Positions 39,794 through 48,095 of a DNA stretch of 64,000 nucleotides are shown here, piece after piece; the first letter of the stretch is position 1, and each line of letters begins with the position of its first letter. The position numbers and the translations under genes were made by a program. This DNA comes from Streptomyces verrucosisporus (GTDB lineage: Bacteria; Actinomycetota; Actinomycetes; Streptomycetales; Streptomycetaceae). The stretch covers positions 62,001 through 126,000 of the forward strand of contig NZ_JADEYH010000001.1 of the NCBI RefSeq assembly GCF_017114865.1. Direction: 5' to 3'. Below the pieces are notes generated by a model, which saw nothing but the letters and a program-made list of their open reading frames with translations, ran no database searches and was not told the DNA's origin.

Positions 39794-40726
39794 TCAACTC
39801 TCCGCGTTGCCGCCCTCGCTCCGCGCAAACGGAGCCCCGGTGAAGGACGCCGGCGCGTCGAACGCCGCCCGCCGTGTGGCGCGGCGCAGCGCCCGCAGCA
39901 CCGTGCCGCCCACGGTGAGGGTGAGCACCACGGTCAGCAGGGCGCGCGGCAGGTCCCAGCCGAGGGAGGTGGCCAGGACGTAGGCGGCGAACTTGGCCAG
40001 CTTCACCTCCAGCGGGTCCCCGGGGACGTGGGAGATCCCGCTGGCCAGTCCGCTGATGAACGGCCAGCCCTGGAGGTTCATCACCACGCCGTACAGCACC
40101 GAGGCGACGGCCCCGTACGCGGCGAGCAGCGCCAGCTCCCGCCGCCCGCGCAGACCGTGGGGGCCGGGCAGCAGGCCCGCGCCCATCGCCACCCAGCCCA
40201 TCGACAGCATCTGGAACGGCATCCACGGCCCGACCCCGCCGGTCAGCAGCGCCGAGGCGAACATCGACACCGCGCCCAGGACGAAGCCGAAACCCGGTCC
40301 CAGCACCCGGCCGGAGAGCACCATCAGGAAGAACATCGGCTCCAGACCCGCCGTGCCCGCCCCCAGCGGGCGCAGAGCGGCCCCCGCGGCGGCCAGCACG
40401 CCGAGCATCGCGACGGCCTTGGCGTCCAGCCCGGTGTCGGCCACGGCGGCCACCGCCACGGCCAGTAGCAGCGGCAGCAGCGCGGCGAACAGCCAGGGGG
40501 CGTCCCCGGAGTGGGCCAGTCCCGAGGCGGAGTCGGCCAGCAGCGGCCAGCCGAAGGCCGCCACGCCGATGGCCGAGACGATGCCCAGGGCCGCGGCGGA
40601 GCGCGGCCCGATCCGTACGGCGCGCACCTGGCGGTCGGCCCGCGCCCGGTCAGCCCGTCCGGCCTGCCCGCTCCGCCCGGAGCCGGGGGAGCCGGAGGCG
40701 CCGGAAGTGCCCGGGGCGCCGGTCAT
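39794..40726 (-). CDS. ECF transporter substrate-binding (S) component
   Basis: A 310-residue membrane protein, last gene of the riboswitch-controlled operon. A variable, disordered N-terminal 45 residues precede six or more hydrophobic helices (ALGIVSAIGVAAFGWPLLAD, AVAMLGVLAAAGAALRPLG, FFLMVLSGRVLGPGFGFVLGAVSMFASALL, ELALLAAYGAVASVLYGVVM). The LEPMFFLMVLSGRVLGPGFGF and GVGPWMPFQMLSMGWVAMGAGLLP motifs are typical of ECF S components, CbrT-type for cobalamin by context. Start ATG at 40726 overlaps the ATPase stop. Given the cobalamin riboswitch, B12 is the likely substrate. Confidence 0.85.
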   Translation of the reverse strand: MTGAPGTSGASGSPGSGRSGQAGRADRARADRQVRAVRIGPRSAAALGIVSAIGVAAFGWPLLADSASGLAHSGDAPWLFAALLPLLLAVAVAAVADTGLDAKAVAMLGVLAAAGAALRPLGAGTAGLEPMFFLMVLSGRVLGPGFGFVLGAVSMFASALLTGGVGPWMPFQMLSMGWVAMGAGLLPGPHGLRGRRELALLAAYGAVASVLYGVVMNLQGWPFISGLASGISHVPGDPLEVKLAKFAAYVLATSLGWDLPRALLTVVLTLTVGGTVLRALRRATRRAAFDAPASFTGAPFARSEGGNAES

Positions 40727-42375
40727 GCCCCCACCCCCGCTTCCTCCAGTGCCGTCCGCACCTGGCCGACGGTGAGCCAGCGCCGGGGGGCGAGGATCTT
40801 CGCGGTCTGCGGGGCGAAGGCGGGGGAGGAGGTGACGACCTCGCTGCTCGGACCGTCCGCGACGACCTCGCCGTCGGCCAGGATCACCACCCGGCGGGCG
40901 AGTTCGGCGGCGAGTTCCACGTCGTGGGTGGCCAGGACGACCGCGTGGCCGTCGTCGGCCAGCGCGCGCAGTACGCCCGTCAGCCGTTCCTTGGCCGCGT
41001 AGTCCAGGCCGCGCGTCGGCTCGTCCAGGAGCAGCAGGGGAGGGGCGGCGGTGAGGACGACGGCCAGCGCCAGGGCCAGGCGCTGGCCCTCGGACAGGTC
41101 GCGCGGATGGGTGCCGTCGTGGACGTCCGGCAGCAGGGTGGAGACCAGGGCGCGGCAGGTGCCGGGCTCGGCGCCCGCGTCGCGGTCCGCGCCGGCGCAC
41201 TCGGCGGCGACGGTGTCCGCGTACAGCAGGTCGCGCGGGTCCTGCGGCACCAGGCCGACGCGGCGCAGCAGTCCGGAGGGCCGGGTGCGGTGCGGCACGG
41301 CGCCGGACGCGCCGCCCAGGCGCACCGTGCCGCGCGCGGGCTCGTACATGCCGACCAGGGTGTTCAGCAGGGTGGACTTGCCCGCGCCGTTGCGGCCCAT
41401 CAGGGCGATCGTCTCGCCCGGCCGCACGGTCAGGTCCACCTTCTCCAGGGCGGTGACCCGGCCGCGGCGCACGGACAGCGAGGAGACCTCGGCCAGCGGT
41501 TCGCCGCCGCCGGGTCCGTCCGCCGAGCCGGGCCCGTCGCGTCCGGCGGGCGGTTCCAGCTCGTCCAGCCGCTCGCGCAGCCCGGCCGCCCTGCGGCGCG
41601 CGTCCCGCACCGACAGCGGCAGCGGGGACCAGCCGGCCAGCCGCCCCAGGGCGACGACGGGCGGGCGGACCGGCGAGAGCGCCATCACCTCGGCCGGCTC
41701 GCCCAGCACCGGCGCGGCGCCGGGCGCCGGCAGCAGCAGCACCCGGTCCGCGTACTGCACCACGCGCTCCAGGCGGTGCTCGGCCATCAGCACGGTGGTG
41801 CCCAGGTCGTGCACCAGCCGCTGGAGGACGGCCAGCACCTCCTCGGCGGCGGCCGGGTCGAGCGCGGAGGTCGGCTCGTCCAGCACCAGCACCTTGGGGT
41901 GGGTGGTCAGCACCGAGCCGATGGCGACGCGCTGCATCTGCCCGCCGGACAGGGAGGCGACGGGGCGGTCGCGCAGATCGGCCAGGCCCAGCAGGTCCAG
42001 GGTCTCCTCGACGCGGCGGCGCATGGTGTCCGGCGGCAGGCCCAGGCACTCCATGCCGTAGGCGAGTTCGTCCTCGACGGTGTCGGTGACGAAGTGGGCC
42101 AGCGGGTCCTGGCCCACGGTGCCGACGACGTCGGCCAGTTCGCGCGGCCGGTGCTCGCGGGTGTCGCGCCCGTCCACGGTCACCCGGCCGTGCAGGGTGC
42201 CGCCGGTGAAGTGCGGCACCAGCCCGGAGACGGTGCCCAGCAGCGTGGACTTGCCCACGCCGGACGGTCCGACGACGAGCACCAGCTCGCCCTCGGGCAC
42301 GGTGAGGTCCACCCCGTGCACGGCGGGGGCGGCGCCGTCCCCGTAGGTGACGGAGACCTGGTCGAAGCGGATCAT
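40723..42375 (-). CDS. ECF transporter ATPase, fused EcfA1-A2 type
   Basis: A 550-residue protein of two ABC ATPase domains, replacing the usual separate EcfA1 and EcfA2. Domain 1: Walker A GPSGVGKST, signature LSGGQMQR, Walker B VLVLDEPTSALD. Domain 2: Walker A MGRNGAGKST, signature LSEGQRLALA, Walker B LLLLDEPTRGLD. The linker between them (residues 250-310) is Pro/Gly-rich. Both domains keep all key residues. It starts at ATG 42375 in an ATGA overlap with the T component and ends in an ATGA overlap with the S component, so the module is strictly coupled. Energises uptake. Confidence 0.94.
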   Translation of the reverse strand: MIRFDQVSVTYGDGAAPAVHGVDLTVPEGELVLVVGPSGVGKSTLLGTVSGLVPHFTGGTLHGRVTVDGRDTREHRPRELADVVGTVGQDPLAHFVTDTVEDELAYGMECLGLPPDTMRRRVEETLDLLGLADLRDRPVASLSGGQMQRVAIGSVLTTHPKVLVLDEPTSALDPAAAEEVLAVLQRLVHDLGTTVLMAEHRLERVVQYADRVLLLPAPGAAPVLGEPAEVMALSPVRPPVVALGRLAGWSPLPLSVRDARRRAAGLRERLDELEPPAGRDGPGSADGPGGGEPLAEVSSLSVRRGRVTALEKVDLTVRPGETIALMGRNGAGKSTLLNTLVGMYEPARGTVRLGGASGAVPHRTRPSGLLRRVGLVPQDPRDLLYADTVAAECAGADRDAGAEPGTCRALVSTLLPDVHDGTHPRDLSEGQRLALALAVVLTAAPPLLLLDEPTRGLDYAAKERLTGVLRALADDGHAVVLATHDVELAAELARRVVILADGEVVADGPSSEVVTSSPAFAPQTAKILAPRRWLTVGQVRTALEEAGVGA

Positions 42376-43553
42376 GCGCGGGTCGTCTCCTTCGCCGGCG
42401 GGGTCTGCCCGGTGCGGGAGACGGACCCGGCGTCGGTTTCGGTTCGGGGGGCGGGTACGGGGGCGACGAAGGCCGGGAGCAGTCCGGCCAGTACGGCCGC
42501 GGCGGGCCACAGCGGCAGCTCGGGCGCGGTCAGCGGCACCGGGGGAGGGGCGAGAGCGTCCGGCAGGCGGGCGGCGGCCCGGACCACGGCCGCGCCGACC
42601 GCCGCGCCGGAGGCCGACACCAGCCAGGCGCGCGCCCCCCAGCGGTCGGGCCGGTAACGGCTGCGCACCGCGCGGCGCCCGCCCAGCCACAGCCCGCCGA
42701 GCGCGGCGGCCAGTCCGAGCAGCAGCACCGGCAGTCCGAAGGCCGCGCCCTGGGCGGCCAGCAGCCCGTACGTGCCGGCGCACACGCCCAGCAGCCCGCC
42801 CAGGGTGAGGGCGGCGGTGGTGCGGCGCACGGCGGGCGGCACCCGTGCGGTGCGGCCGTAGCCGCGCGCGTCCATGGAGGCGGCCAGCGCCACCGAGCGC
42901 TCCAGCGCGCCCTCCAGGACCGGCAGCCCGATCCGCAGCACCGCTTTGATCCCCTTGTCGTCGCGGCCGCGCAGCCGGCGGGCGGCCCGCAGCCGGCGGA
43001 CGTCGGCGATCAGATGGGGGGCGAACGTCATCGCCACGACCACGGCCATCCCCGCCTCGTACAGCGCGGCCGGCAGGGACTTGAGCAGCCGGGCGGGGCT
43101 GGCCAGGGCGTTGGCCGCCCCGACGCACACCAGCATGGTGGCCAGCTTCAGCCCGTCGCGCAGCGCGAACACCAGCCCCTCGGCCGTGACCCGGCCGCCG
43201 ATGCGCACGCCCTGCGCCCAGTCGGGCAGCGGCACCTCGGGGAGGGTGAACAGCACGGTGGTGCCGGGGATCGGGGAGCCGAGGAAGACGGCGAAGAACA
43301 GCCGGATCACCAGCACCGCCAGGGCGATCTTGAGGAAGGCGCCGTAACCGCGGGCCCAGGGCGCGTCGGTGCGGCGGGCCGCGACGACGTACGCCGTGAC
43401 GGCGATGATCAGAGCCAGCAGCAGCGGGTTGGTGGTGCGGGAGGCGGCCGTGGCCAGCCCCAGCGCCCACAGCCACCACGCGCCCGCGTGCAGCGCGTTG
43501 GAACGCGTCGCACGCGGGGCGCGCAGGGCCGCCAGGGGCTGCCGGGGGGTCAT
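42372..43553 (-). CDS. ECF transporter transmembrane (T) component
   Basis: A 393-residue CbiQ/EcfT-like membrane protein. It begins with AWWLWALGLATAASRTTNPLLLALIIAVTAYVV, followed by several transmembrane helices, and carries the coupling motifs ESMDARGYG-like (ALAASMDARGYGRT) and the ARRLRGRDD region that contact the ATPases. T components connect the S component with the ATPase pair. The last 120 residues add several extra hydrophobic segments (LTLGGLLGVCAGTYGLLAA, AAVLAGLLPAFVAPV), making it longer than the standard EcfT. Start ATG at 43553 overlaps the upstream stop (ATGA). Confidence 0.92.
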   Translation of the reverse strand: MTPRQPLAALRAPRATRSNALHAGAWWLWALGLATAASRTTNPLLLALIIAVTAYVVAARRTDAPWARGYGAFLKIALAVLVIRLFFAVFLGSPIPGTTVLFTLPEVPLPDWAQGVRIGGRVTAEGLVFALRDGLKLATMLVCVGAANALASPARLLKSLPAALYEAGMAVVVAMTFAPHLIADVRRLRAARRLRGRDDKGIKAVLRIGLPVLEGALERSVALAASMDARGYGRTARVPPAVRRTTAALTLGGLLGVCAGTYGLLAAQGAAFGLPVLLLGLAAALGGLWLGGRRAVRSRYRPDRWGARAWLVSASGAAVGAAVVRAAARLPDALAPPPVPLTAPELPLWPAAAVLAGLLPAFVAPVPAPRTETDAGSVSRTGQTPPAKETTRA

Positions 43554-44257
43554 GACCGGCGCCGGCGGGCCTGCCAGACGGCCGCTGCGGCGAGTGCGGC
43601 GACGACGGCACCGCCCCCGATCAGCCCGGCGGAGGGGCCGCCGCCGTCCCCCGGGGCGGTGTCCTCGGGAGCGGCCGCGCCCTCGGAGCCCTCGGAGTCA
43701 CCGGAGGCGCCGTCCGTCCGCGCCGCGGAGTCGGAGACCTGCTCACCGCAGCCGGTGCGCGGATAGCCGGCGATGGCGCACAGCAGCGAGTCGGAGTTGT
43801 ACCGCAGCGGTTTCAGCACGGCGGCCAGCGCCTCGGCGGCGGTCCCGTCCTCGGGTACGTGCGCGCACTCGGTGCGGCCCCGGGGCGGCTTCTCGTCCCC
43901 GGGCGCGTCGGCCCGGGTGCCGAAGTCGACGCTCAGCGCGATCCGCTTGCTCCCCTCCTCGGCCTCGGTGCCGCCGCAGATCTCCTCGAAGTCACCGGCG
44001 CCGCGGGGTCTGTCGGCCTCCGCGGAGTCCTCGCTGACGGCGAACCGGAAGCCCAGTACGTCGCCGTCCTCGGGCCGCAGCGTGCCCGGCCCCTGCGTGG
44101 CGTACGTCCACTGGCCGCCGTCGCGCTCCCAGAAGGACCAGTAGCGGTAGCCGGCGGCGTGCGCGGGGGCGGCGCCCACCACCGGCGGCACGGCGGTGAA
44201 CAGGCCCGCGAGCACGGCGGTGAACACACCGGCGAGCACGGTGCGCGACGCGGTCAC
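43550..44257 (-). CDS. Secreted, membrane-anchored SCO2322-like protein
   Basis: A 235-residue exported protein. The signal peptide is VTASRTVLAGVFTAVLAGLFTAVPPVVGAAPAHA, cleaved before AGYRYWSFWERD. The ectodomain (about 150 residues) has YRYWSFWERDGGQWTYATQGPGTLRPEDGDVLGFRFAVSED, three pairs of Cys, and LCAIAGYPRTGCG; it ends with an acidic linker, a transmembrane helix (LIGGGAVVAALAAAAVWQA) and RRRRS. It resembles the SCO2322-type family I recall from S. coelicolor, which sits beside an ECF system. It may be the second half of a B12-binding surface protein with its upstream partner. Start GTG 44257, GTGA overlap. Confidence 0.8.
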   Translation of the reverse strand: MTASRTVLAGVFTAVLAGLFTAVPPVVGAAPAHAAGYRYWSFWERDGGQWTYATQGPGTLRPEDGDVLGFRFAVSEDSAEADRPRGAGDFEEICGGTEAEEGSKRIALSVDFGTRADAPGDEKPPRGRTECAHVPEDGTAAEALAAVLKPLRYNSDSLLCAIAGYPRTGCGEQVSDSAARTDGASGDSEGSEGAAAPEDTAPGDGGGPSAGLIGGGAVVAALAAAAVWQARRRRS

Positions 44258-45528
44258 CGGTCCCGCCTCCTGCGCATGCTGATCAGGAAGCCTGCGCCCG
44301 CTCCGGCGACCAGGCCCGCGCCGATGAGGGACCACATCACCGGCGAGCCGCCGTCCTCGCCGTCCTGGCCGGAGGGGACGTGCACCGGGGCCGGGCCGGT
44401 GGCGTTCAGCCGCTCGACCAGGTTCACCCCGCCGAATTCGGCCGGGTCGCCGCCCGCGGCGCGGGCGGCCAGGACGAGCTGGCCCAGGGCGGCCGGGCTG
44501 GTGGTGGCCTTGTCCCAGGAGCCGAGGTTCTTCTCCAGCCAGGTCAGGGACTCGGCGGCGGCGTCGCGGTGGCCGCCGGCGGCCAGGGCGATCACGGCGT
44601 CGGCGGTGTTGCCGTAGTCGGGCTGCTCCTCGGCGCCGGGCATGGCGGACTTCAGGTGCCCGCCGCCCGCCTCCAGCACCCCTGTCAGATACGCGGCGCC
44701 GGCCTCGGCGGCCTCGGCCGGGGTGCGCTCCACGCCGCCCTCGCCGTCCTCGCCGCACTCCAGGGCCTTCGCGGCGCCGCGGTCCTCACCGCCGCTGCCG
44801 TCCTCACCGCCCGGCCCGGTGGCCAGGCCCTCGCCGCGGGAGGCCAGTACGGCGGCGGCCGTGGCGTCGTCGTTCGCGGCGAGGCGGCCCTTCTCGTCGG
44901 GCTGGTAGGCGAAGGCGCCGCGCTCGTCCTTCTCGGCGTCGCAGCCGAGCTGGAAGCCCAGGAGGGAGTCGTAGGGGGACTTCTCGCCCTTCGCCGAGAG
45001 CGCCTTCGCCGGGTCCTCGCCCGCGGCGTCCAGGGCGCCGATCACGACGGAGACGGAGTTGGCGTCGCTGGGGCTGCCGGGGTTGAAGCCCCAGCCGCCG
45101 TCGTCGTTCTGGACCAGCCGCAGCCACTGAACGGCCCGCTCCACCCGCTCGCCGTGGCCGCCGAGGGCGGCCAGCGCCTGGACGGCGGCGGCCGTGGCGT
45201 TGACGTCGGCCACCGTCTTCGCGGTGCACGCCTCGGTGGGGTCGGGGCGGTAGGAGGCGAAGGAGCCGTCCTCGCACTGCTGGCCGGTCAGCCACGCCAC
45301 GGCCCCGGACGCGGGCTTGACCCCGACCGCGTCCTGGGCGAGCAGGGCCGTCGACTGGCGCCACACGCCGTCGTACTGCGGGTCGTCCTTCCCGTACAGC
45401 CCGGAGGGCAGGTCCCGCTGCGCCGGGGCCTGCGCGGACGGCGACTCGTCGGCGGCGGCGACGGGGGCCGCGACCGCGCAGAGCACGGTGGATGCGGCCA
45501 GGGCCGCGGCGGTGCGGCGCAGGGACAT
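44254..45528 (-). CDS. Secreted (alpha/alpha)-barrel repeat protein, prenyltransferase-like fold, surface anchored
   Basis: A 424-residue exported protein and the first gene of the B12 operon. Signal peptide: SLRRTAAALAASTVLCAVAAPVAA. The ectodomain has five or six tandem helical-hairpin repeats of the squalene-cyclase/prenyltransferase type (AVAWLTGQQCEDGSFASY; AVQWLRLVQNDDGGWGFNPGSPSDANSV). C-terminal anchor: VMWSLIGAGLVAGAGAGFLI followed by RRRRDR. The fold is that of the alpha domain of transcobalamin. It lacks enzymatic Asp motifs of cyclases. With its downstream neighbour it may form a bipartite surface cobalamin receptor. Start ATG 45528, directly under the riboswitch. Confidence 0.82.
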   Translation of the reverse strand: MSLRRTAAALAASTVLCAVAAPVAAADESPSAQAPAQRDLPSGLYGKDDPQYDGVWRQSTALLAQDAVGVKPASGAVAWLTGQQCEDGSFASYRPDPTEACTAKTVADVNATAAAVQALAALGGHGERVERAVQWLRLVQNDDGGWGFNPGSPSDANSVSVVIGALDAAGEDPAKALSAKGEKSPYDSLLGFQLGCDAEKDERGAFAYQPDEKGRLAANDDATAAAVLASRGEGLATGPGGEDGSGGEDRGAAKALECGEDGEGGVERTPAEAAEAGAAYLTGVLEAGGGHLKSAMPGAEEQPDYGNTADAVIALAAGGHRDAAAESLTWLEKNLGSWDKATTSPAALGQLVLAARAAGGDPAEFGGVNLVERLNATGPAPVHVPSGQDGEDGGSPVMWSLIGAGLVAGAGAGFLISMRRRRDR

Positions 45529-45639
45529 GGGCGGGTGCCTTTCTCGCGGCGCAGCCGTGCACGGACGGCCGGCCGCGCTCACCGCGCGGGGCACACCGGG
45601 CTCGGCTCCGCATTCCTCGACGGTGCCGGTCCGGGGCCG

Positions 45640-45805
45640 CGCCCCGCCGTGCGGCGGGGACGGCTCCGGGAGCCTTGCGTGCCCGGGCGGGTGCTCCGGC
45701 TGTACGGCGGACGGGTCGGTGTCCGCCCGCTCACGGTTGCGGGTCAGCGCCGGATTCGCACCGGCTTCCCCCACTCGGGCACAGGACGTTTCGCGGTTCA
45801 CTCTA
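45640..45805 (-). ncRNA. Cobalamin (AdoCbl) riboswitch
   Basis: On the minus strand the invariant core is present: GGGGGAAGCCGGTGCGAATC, then CGGCGCTGACCCGCAACC and GTGA (complement of 45735-45770). This matches the consensus GGTGxxAxTCC...CxGxCCCGCxxCxGTxA. The 3' part contains CAGCCGGAGCACCCGCCC, matching the closing element. It is the leader of the ECF/surface-protein operon and implies that uptake is repressed when cobalamin is plentiful. Limits approximate. Confidence 0.9.
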
Positions 45806-46012
45806 ACGGGCGCGGTTCGGGCCGGACCGCAGGTGGGAGCGGGATCACACCGGTGATCCGGCCCATGGCGCGCCAAGAGGTGTTCCGACGCGGTTCCCCC
45901 GTCCGTTCCGCAGTCATTTCCAGTGGTTCACACCAAAGAACTCCCATGGTTTCCGGTGCATTTCGTTGACGCGCGTAGCGCGGATCCGCCACTCTCTGCT
46001 GGGGCGCGAATA

Positions 46013-46042
46013 CCCCCGGCGCGGGGACGGTCGCGCCGGGGG
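46013..46042. terminator. Unassigned GC hairpin
   Basis: Perfect 11-bp arms at 46013-46023 and 46032-46042 around an eight-base loop, far from any stop codon. Its orientation and function are unclear; it could insulate the two divergent promoters. Confidence 0.55.
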
Positions 46043-46086
46043 CCGTCCGTGCAGGCGGTGGCGGCCGTCCGGGTGGCCTGATGCTG

Positions 46087-46116
46087 CTTTTCGGGCTTTT
46101 CCGGGCTTTTTCCGGG
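46087..46116. repeat. Triple CTTTTCCGGG repeat
   Basis: Three near-identical units (CTTTTCGGG, CTTTTCCGGG, CTTTTTCCGGG) occupy 46087-46095, 46096-46105 and 46106-46116. T-rich runs are rare in this genome. Unknown role. Confidence 0.7.
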
Positions 46117-46176
46117 TCCCTGTGCGGAATTCCTGTCGGTTGGTGGGTGGAATCGCTGGGGAAATCCCGAAAATTG

Positions 46177-46206
46177 TTGACGTGTACACGTCTTTCGAGA
46201 TAGGAA
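46177..46206 (+). promoter_or_regulatory. Promoter of the amidase gene with embedded palindrome
   Basis: TTGACG at 46177-46182 and TAGGAA at 46201-46206, spaced by 18 bases, form a plausible vegetative promoter. The spacer contains the perfect 14-bp palindrome GACGTGTACACGTC (46179-46192), a likely operator overlapping the -35 box. The amidase gene starts 72 bases downstream. Confidence 0.6.
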
Positions 46207-46277
46207 TTCCTTCCGACCACCGGCGTGAGCGAGCAGCAGATGCTCACCCCCCACGCACATGCTGACCGGGAGGAAGA

Positions 46278-47858
46278 ATGTTCCGACGCCTCACCGCCTG
46301 GAGACGGGCGGGCACCCCCGTACTCGCCACCGCGGCCGCCGCGGCGCTGATCGCCACGGGTCAGCCCGCGAGCGCCGCGCCCGCCGACCCGGACCCGCGC
46401 GCCCCGGTGAACCGGGCCTTCGAGCGGGCGGCCGGCGAGTTCCAGGTCCCGCGCGACCTGCTGGTCGCGGTGGGCTACGGGGAGACCCACCTCGACGGCC
46501 ACGGCGGCGAACCCAGCCACGCGGGCGGCTACGGCGTGATGCACCTGGTCAGCAACCCCGAACGCCGCACCCTGGAGAAGGCCGCCGAGCTGACCGGCGA
46601 GCCGGCCGCCGACCTCAGGAAGGACACCGCCGCCAACATCCTCGGCGGCGCGGCCGTCCTGCGCTCCTACGCCGACGAGCTGGGCCTGGACGCCGCCGAC
46701 CGCCGTGACGCGGACGCCTGGTACCCGGTAGTGGCCCGCTACGGCGGCGCGGACGACGACCGCACCGCCCGGCTGTACGCCGACACCGTCTACGACTTCC
46801 TGGAGGACGGCTTCAGCGCCCTGACCCCGGCCGGTGAGCGGGTCACCGTACGGCCGCGCGAGACCGAGCCGGAGCTCGGCCGCTACGCGGAGGTCCGGCC
46901 ACTGGGCGACTCGTCCGGGGCGGGCACGCTGAGCACCGACTACCCGCCCGCCCGTTGGGTGGCGGCGCACTCCAGCAACTACACCTCCGGTCGCTCGTCG
47001 TCGATCACCCACGTGGTCGTACACGTCACCCAGGGCTCCTACGCCGGCTCGATCAGCTGGTTCCAGAACCCCAGCTCCAACGTCAGCGCCCACTACGTGA
47101 TCCGCTCCTCCGACGGCGAGGTCACGCAGATGGTCCGCGACCGCGACACCGCCTGGCACGCCAGGTCCGGCAACCCGTACTCCATCGGCCTGGAGCACGA
47201 GGGCTACGTCGACAACCCCTCCTGGTTCACCGACGCGATGTACCGCTCCTCGGCCGCCCTGACCCGCCACCTGTGCGACCGCCACGGCATCCCCAAGGAC
47301 CGGTCGCACATCGTGGGCCACGTCGAGGTGCCGGGCAACGACCACACCGACCCCGGCCCCAACTGGAACTGGACCTACTACATGCAGCTGGTCCGCGACG
47401 GCGACGCCACCGCCCCCGTCCAGCTGAACTTCACCTCCTACGACACCCTGCGCAGCGGCTCGACGGGCGCCCAGGTGAAGGCCGCCCAGCAGCTGCTGAA
47501 CGACAACGGCTTCGACGCCGGCACGGTGGACGGCGTCTTCGGCTCCGGCACCGAGAGCGCGGTGCGGTCCTTCCAGAGCAGCCGCTCCCTGACCGCCGAC
47601 GGCGTCGTGGGTGCCCGCACCTGGACCGCCCTGCTGTCGGCCGGCACCAGGCCCGTCCTGAAGCGGGGGAGCTCGGGCGCGGACGTGGAGCGGCTTCAGC
47701 GCTCCCTGACCGCGGCGCTCGGCCGCACCGTGGGCATCGACGGAGCCTTCGGCCCGAACACCGAGACCGCCGTGCGCGACTACCAGAGCAGCCGCGGCCT
47801 GACCGTGGACGGCATCGTCGGCAGCGGCACCTGGGGCGCGCTCCAGGCCGGCCGCTGA
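46278..47858 (+). CDS. Secreted N-acetylmuramoyl-L-alanine amidase with two peptidoglycan-binding domains
   Basis: A 526-residue cell-wall hydrolase. Signal peptide ends at PASA. Residues about 40-180 form a lysozyme-like N-domain (FQVPRDLLVAVGYGETHLDGHGGEPSHAGGYGVMHL). Residues about 215-360 are an Amidase_2 catalytic domain: zinc ligands appear in THVVVHVTQGSYAG, VGHVEVPGNDHTDPGPNWNW; YVIRSSDGEVTQMVRDRDTAWHA is typical. Two PG_binding_1 domains follow (SGSTGAQVKAAQQLLNDNG; SSGADVERLQRSL). Start ATG 46278 with GGGAGGAAG. Cleaves stem peptides from peptidoglycan; probably autolysis or sporulation. Confidence 0.93.
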   Translation: MFRRLTAWRRAGTPVLATAAAAALIATGQPASAAPADPDPRAPVNRAFERAAGEFQVPRDLLVAVGYGETHLDGHGGEPSHAGGYGVMHLVSNPERRTLEKAAELTGEPAADLRKDTAANILGGAAVLRSYADELGLDAADRRDADAWYPVVARYGGADDDRTARLYADTVYDFLEDGFSALTPAGERVTVRPRETEPELGRYAEVRPLGDSSGAGTLSTDYPPARWVAAHSSNYTSGRSSSITHVVVHVTQGSYAGSISWFQNPSSNVSAHYVIRSSDGEVTQMVRDRDTAWHARSGNPYSIGLEHEGYVDNPSWFTDAMYRSSAALTRHLCDRHGIPKDRSHIVGHVEVPGNDHTDPGPNWNWTYYMQLVRDGDATAPVQLNFTSYDTLRSGSTGAQVKAAQQLLNDNGFDAGTVDGVFGSGTESAVRSFQSSRSLTADGVVGARTWTALLSAGTRPVLKRGSSGADVERLQRSLTAALGRTVGIDGAFGPNTETAVRDYQSSRGLTVDGIVGSGTWGALQAGR

Positions 47859-47900
47859 GCCCGGGGCCGGCCGGGAACCGCCGCCGTACCCGGCACGTCA

Positions 47901-47938
47901 CACCGGTCCGCACCGCCGCCCGGCGGTGCGGACCGGTG
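47901..47938 (+). terminator. Terminator after the amidase gene
   Basis: Perfect 17-bp arms at 47901-47917 and 47922-47938 around GCCC, followed by CTTTCT. It lies 43 bases after the amidase stop codon and before the amfT promoter. Confidence 0.93.
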
Positions 47939-47980
47939 CTTTCTCGCGAGCCCGCGACTCCCTTCCCCGCCGCGGAAACT

Positions 47981-48020
47981 ACTCATGAGTTCCTCACGGC
48001 CGACTCGTGACAGCTGTGAC
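47981..48020 (+). promoter_or_regulatory. Promoter-operator region of the amf operon
   Basis: A perfect 10-bp palindrome ACTCATGAGT (47981-47990) and GTGAC direct repeats (48007-48011 and 48016-48020, four bases apart) precede amfT by 76-115 bases. AmfR/RamR is known to bind upstream of this operon; the sites here are candidates only. Confidence 0.45.
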
Positions 48021-48095
48021 TGTTCCACCCCTTCGGCGCCGTGGAATTGTCTTCCCCGGACGCCGCCGGTGACCGAGAGAGCCGAAGGGGGAACG

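Larger units (their letters stand above)
45806..46277. promoter_or_regulatory. Divergent intergenic region between the B12 operon and the amidase gene
   Basis: No gene is convincing in this 470-base stretch. Its left side holds the promoter of the riboswitch transcript. A perfect 11-bp GC hairpin lies at 46013-46042, a short repeat at 46087-46116, and the amidase promoter at 46177-46206. Confidence 0.6.

Noticed and set aside
41051..42061. Ser/Arg-rich plus-strand open frame over the ECF ATPase
   Set aside because: Shadow of the ATPase gene, which has all ABC motifs on the minus strand.
46183..46277. Possible c-di-AMP (ydaO) riboswitch before the cell-wall amidase
   Set aside because: The leader after the promoter is only about 70 bases and lacks the ydaO core sequence.
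45798..47345. 515-residue minus-strand open frame opposite the amidase
   Set aside because: It covers the promoter, palindrome and repeat region and the amidase signal peptide in reverse; no family resemblance.
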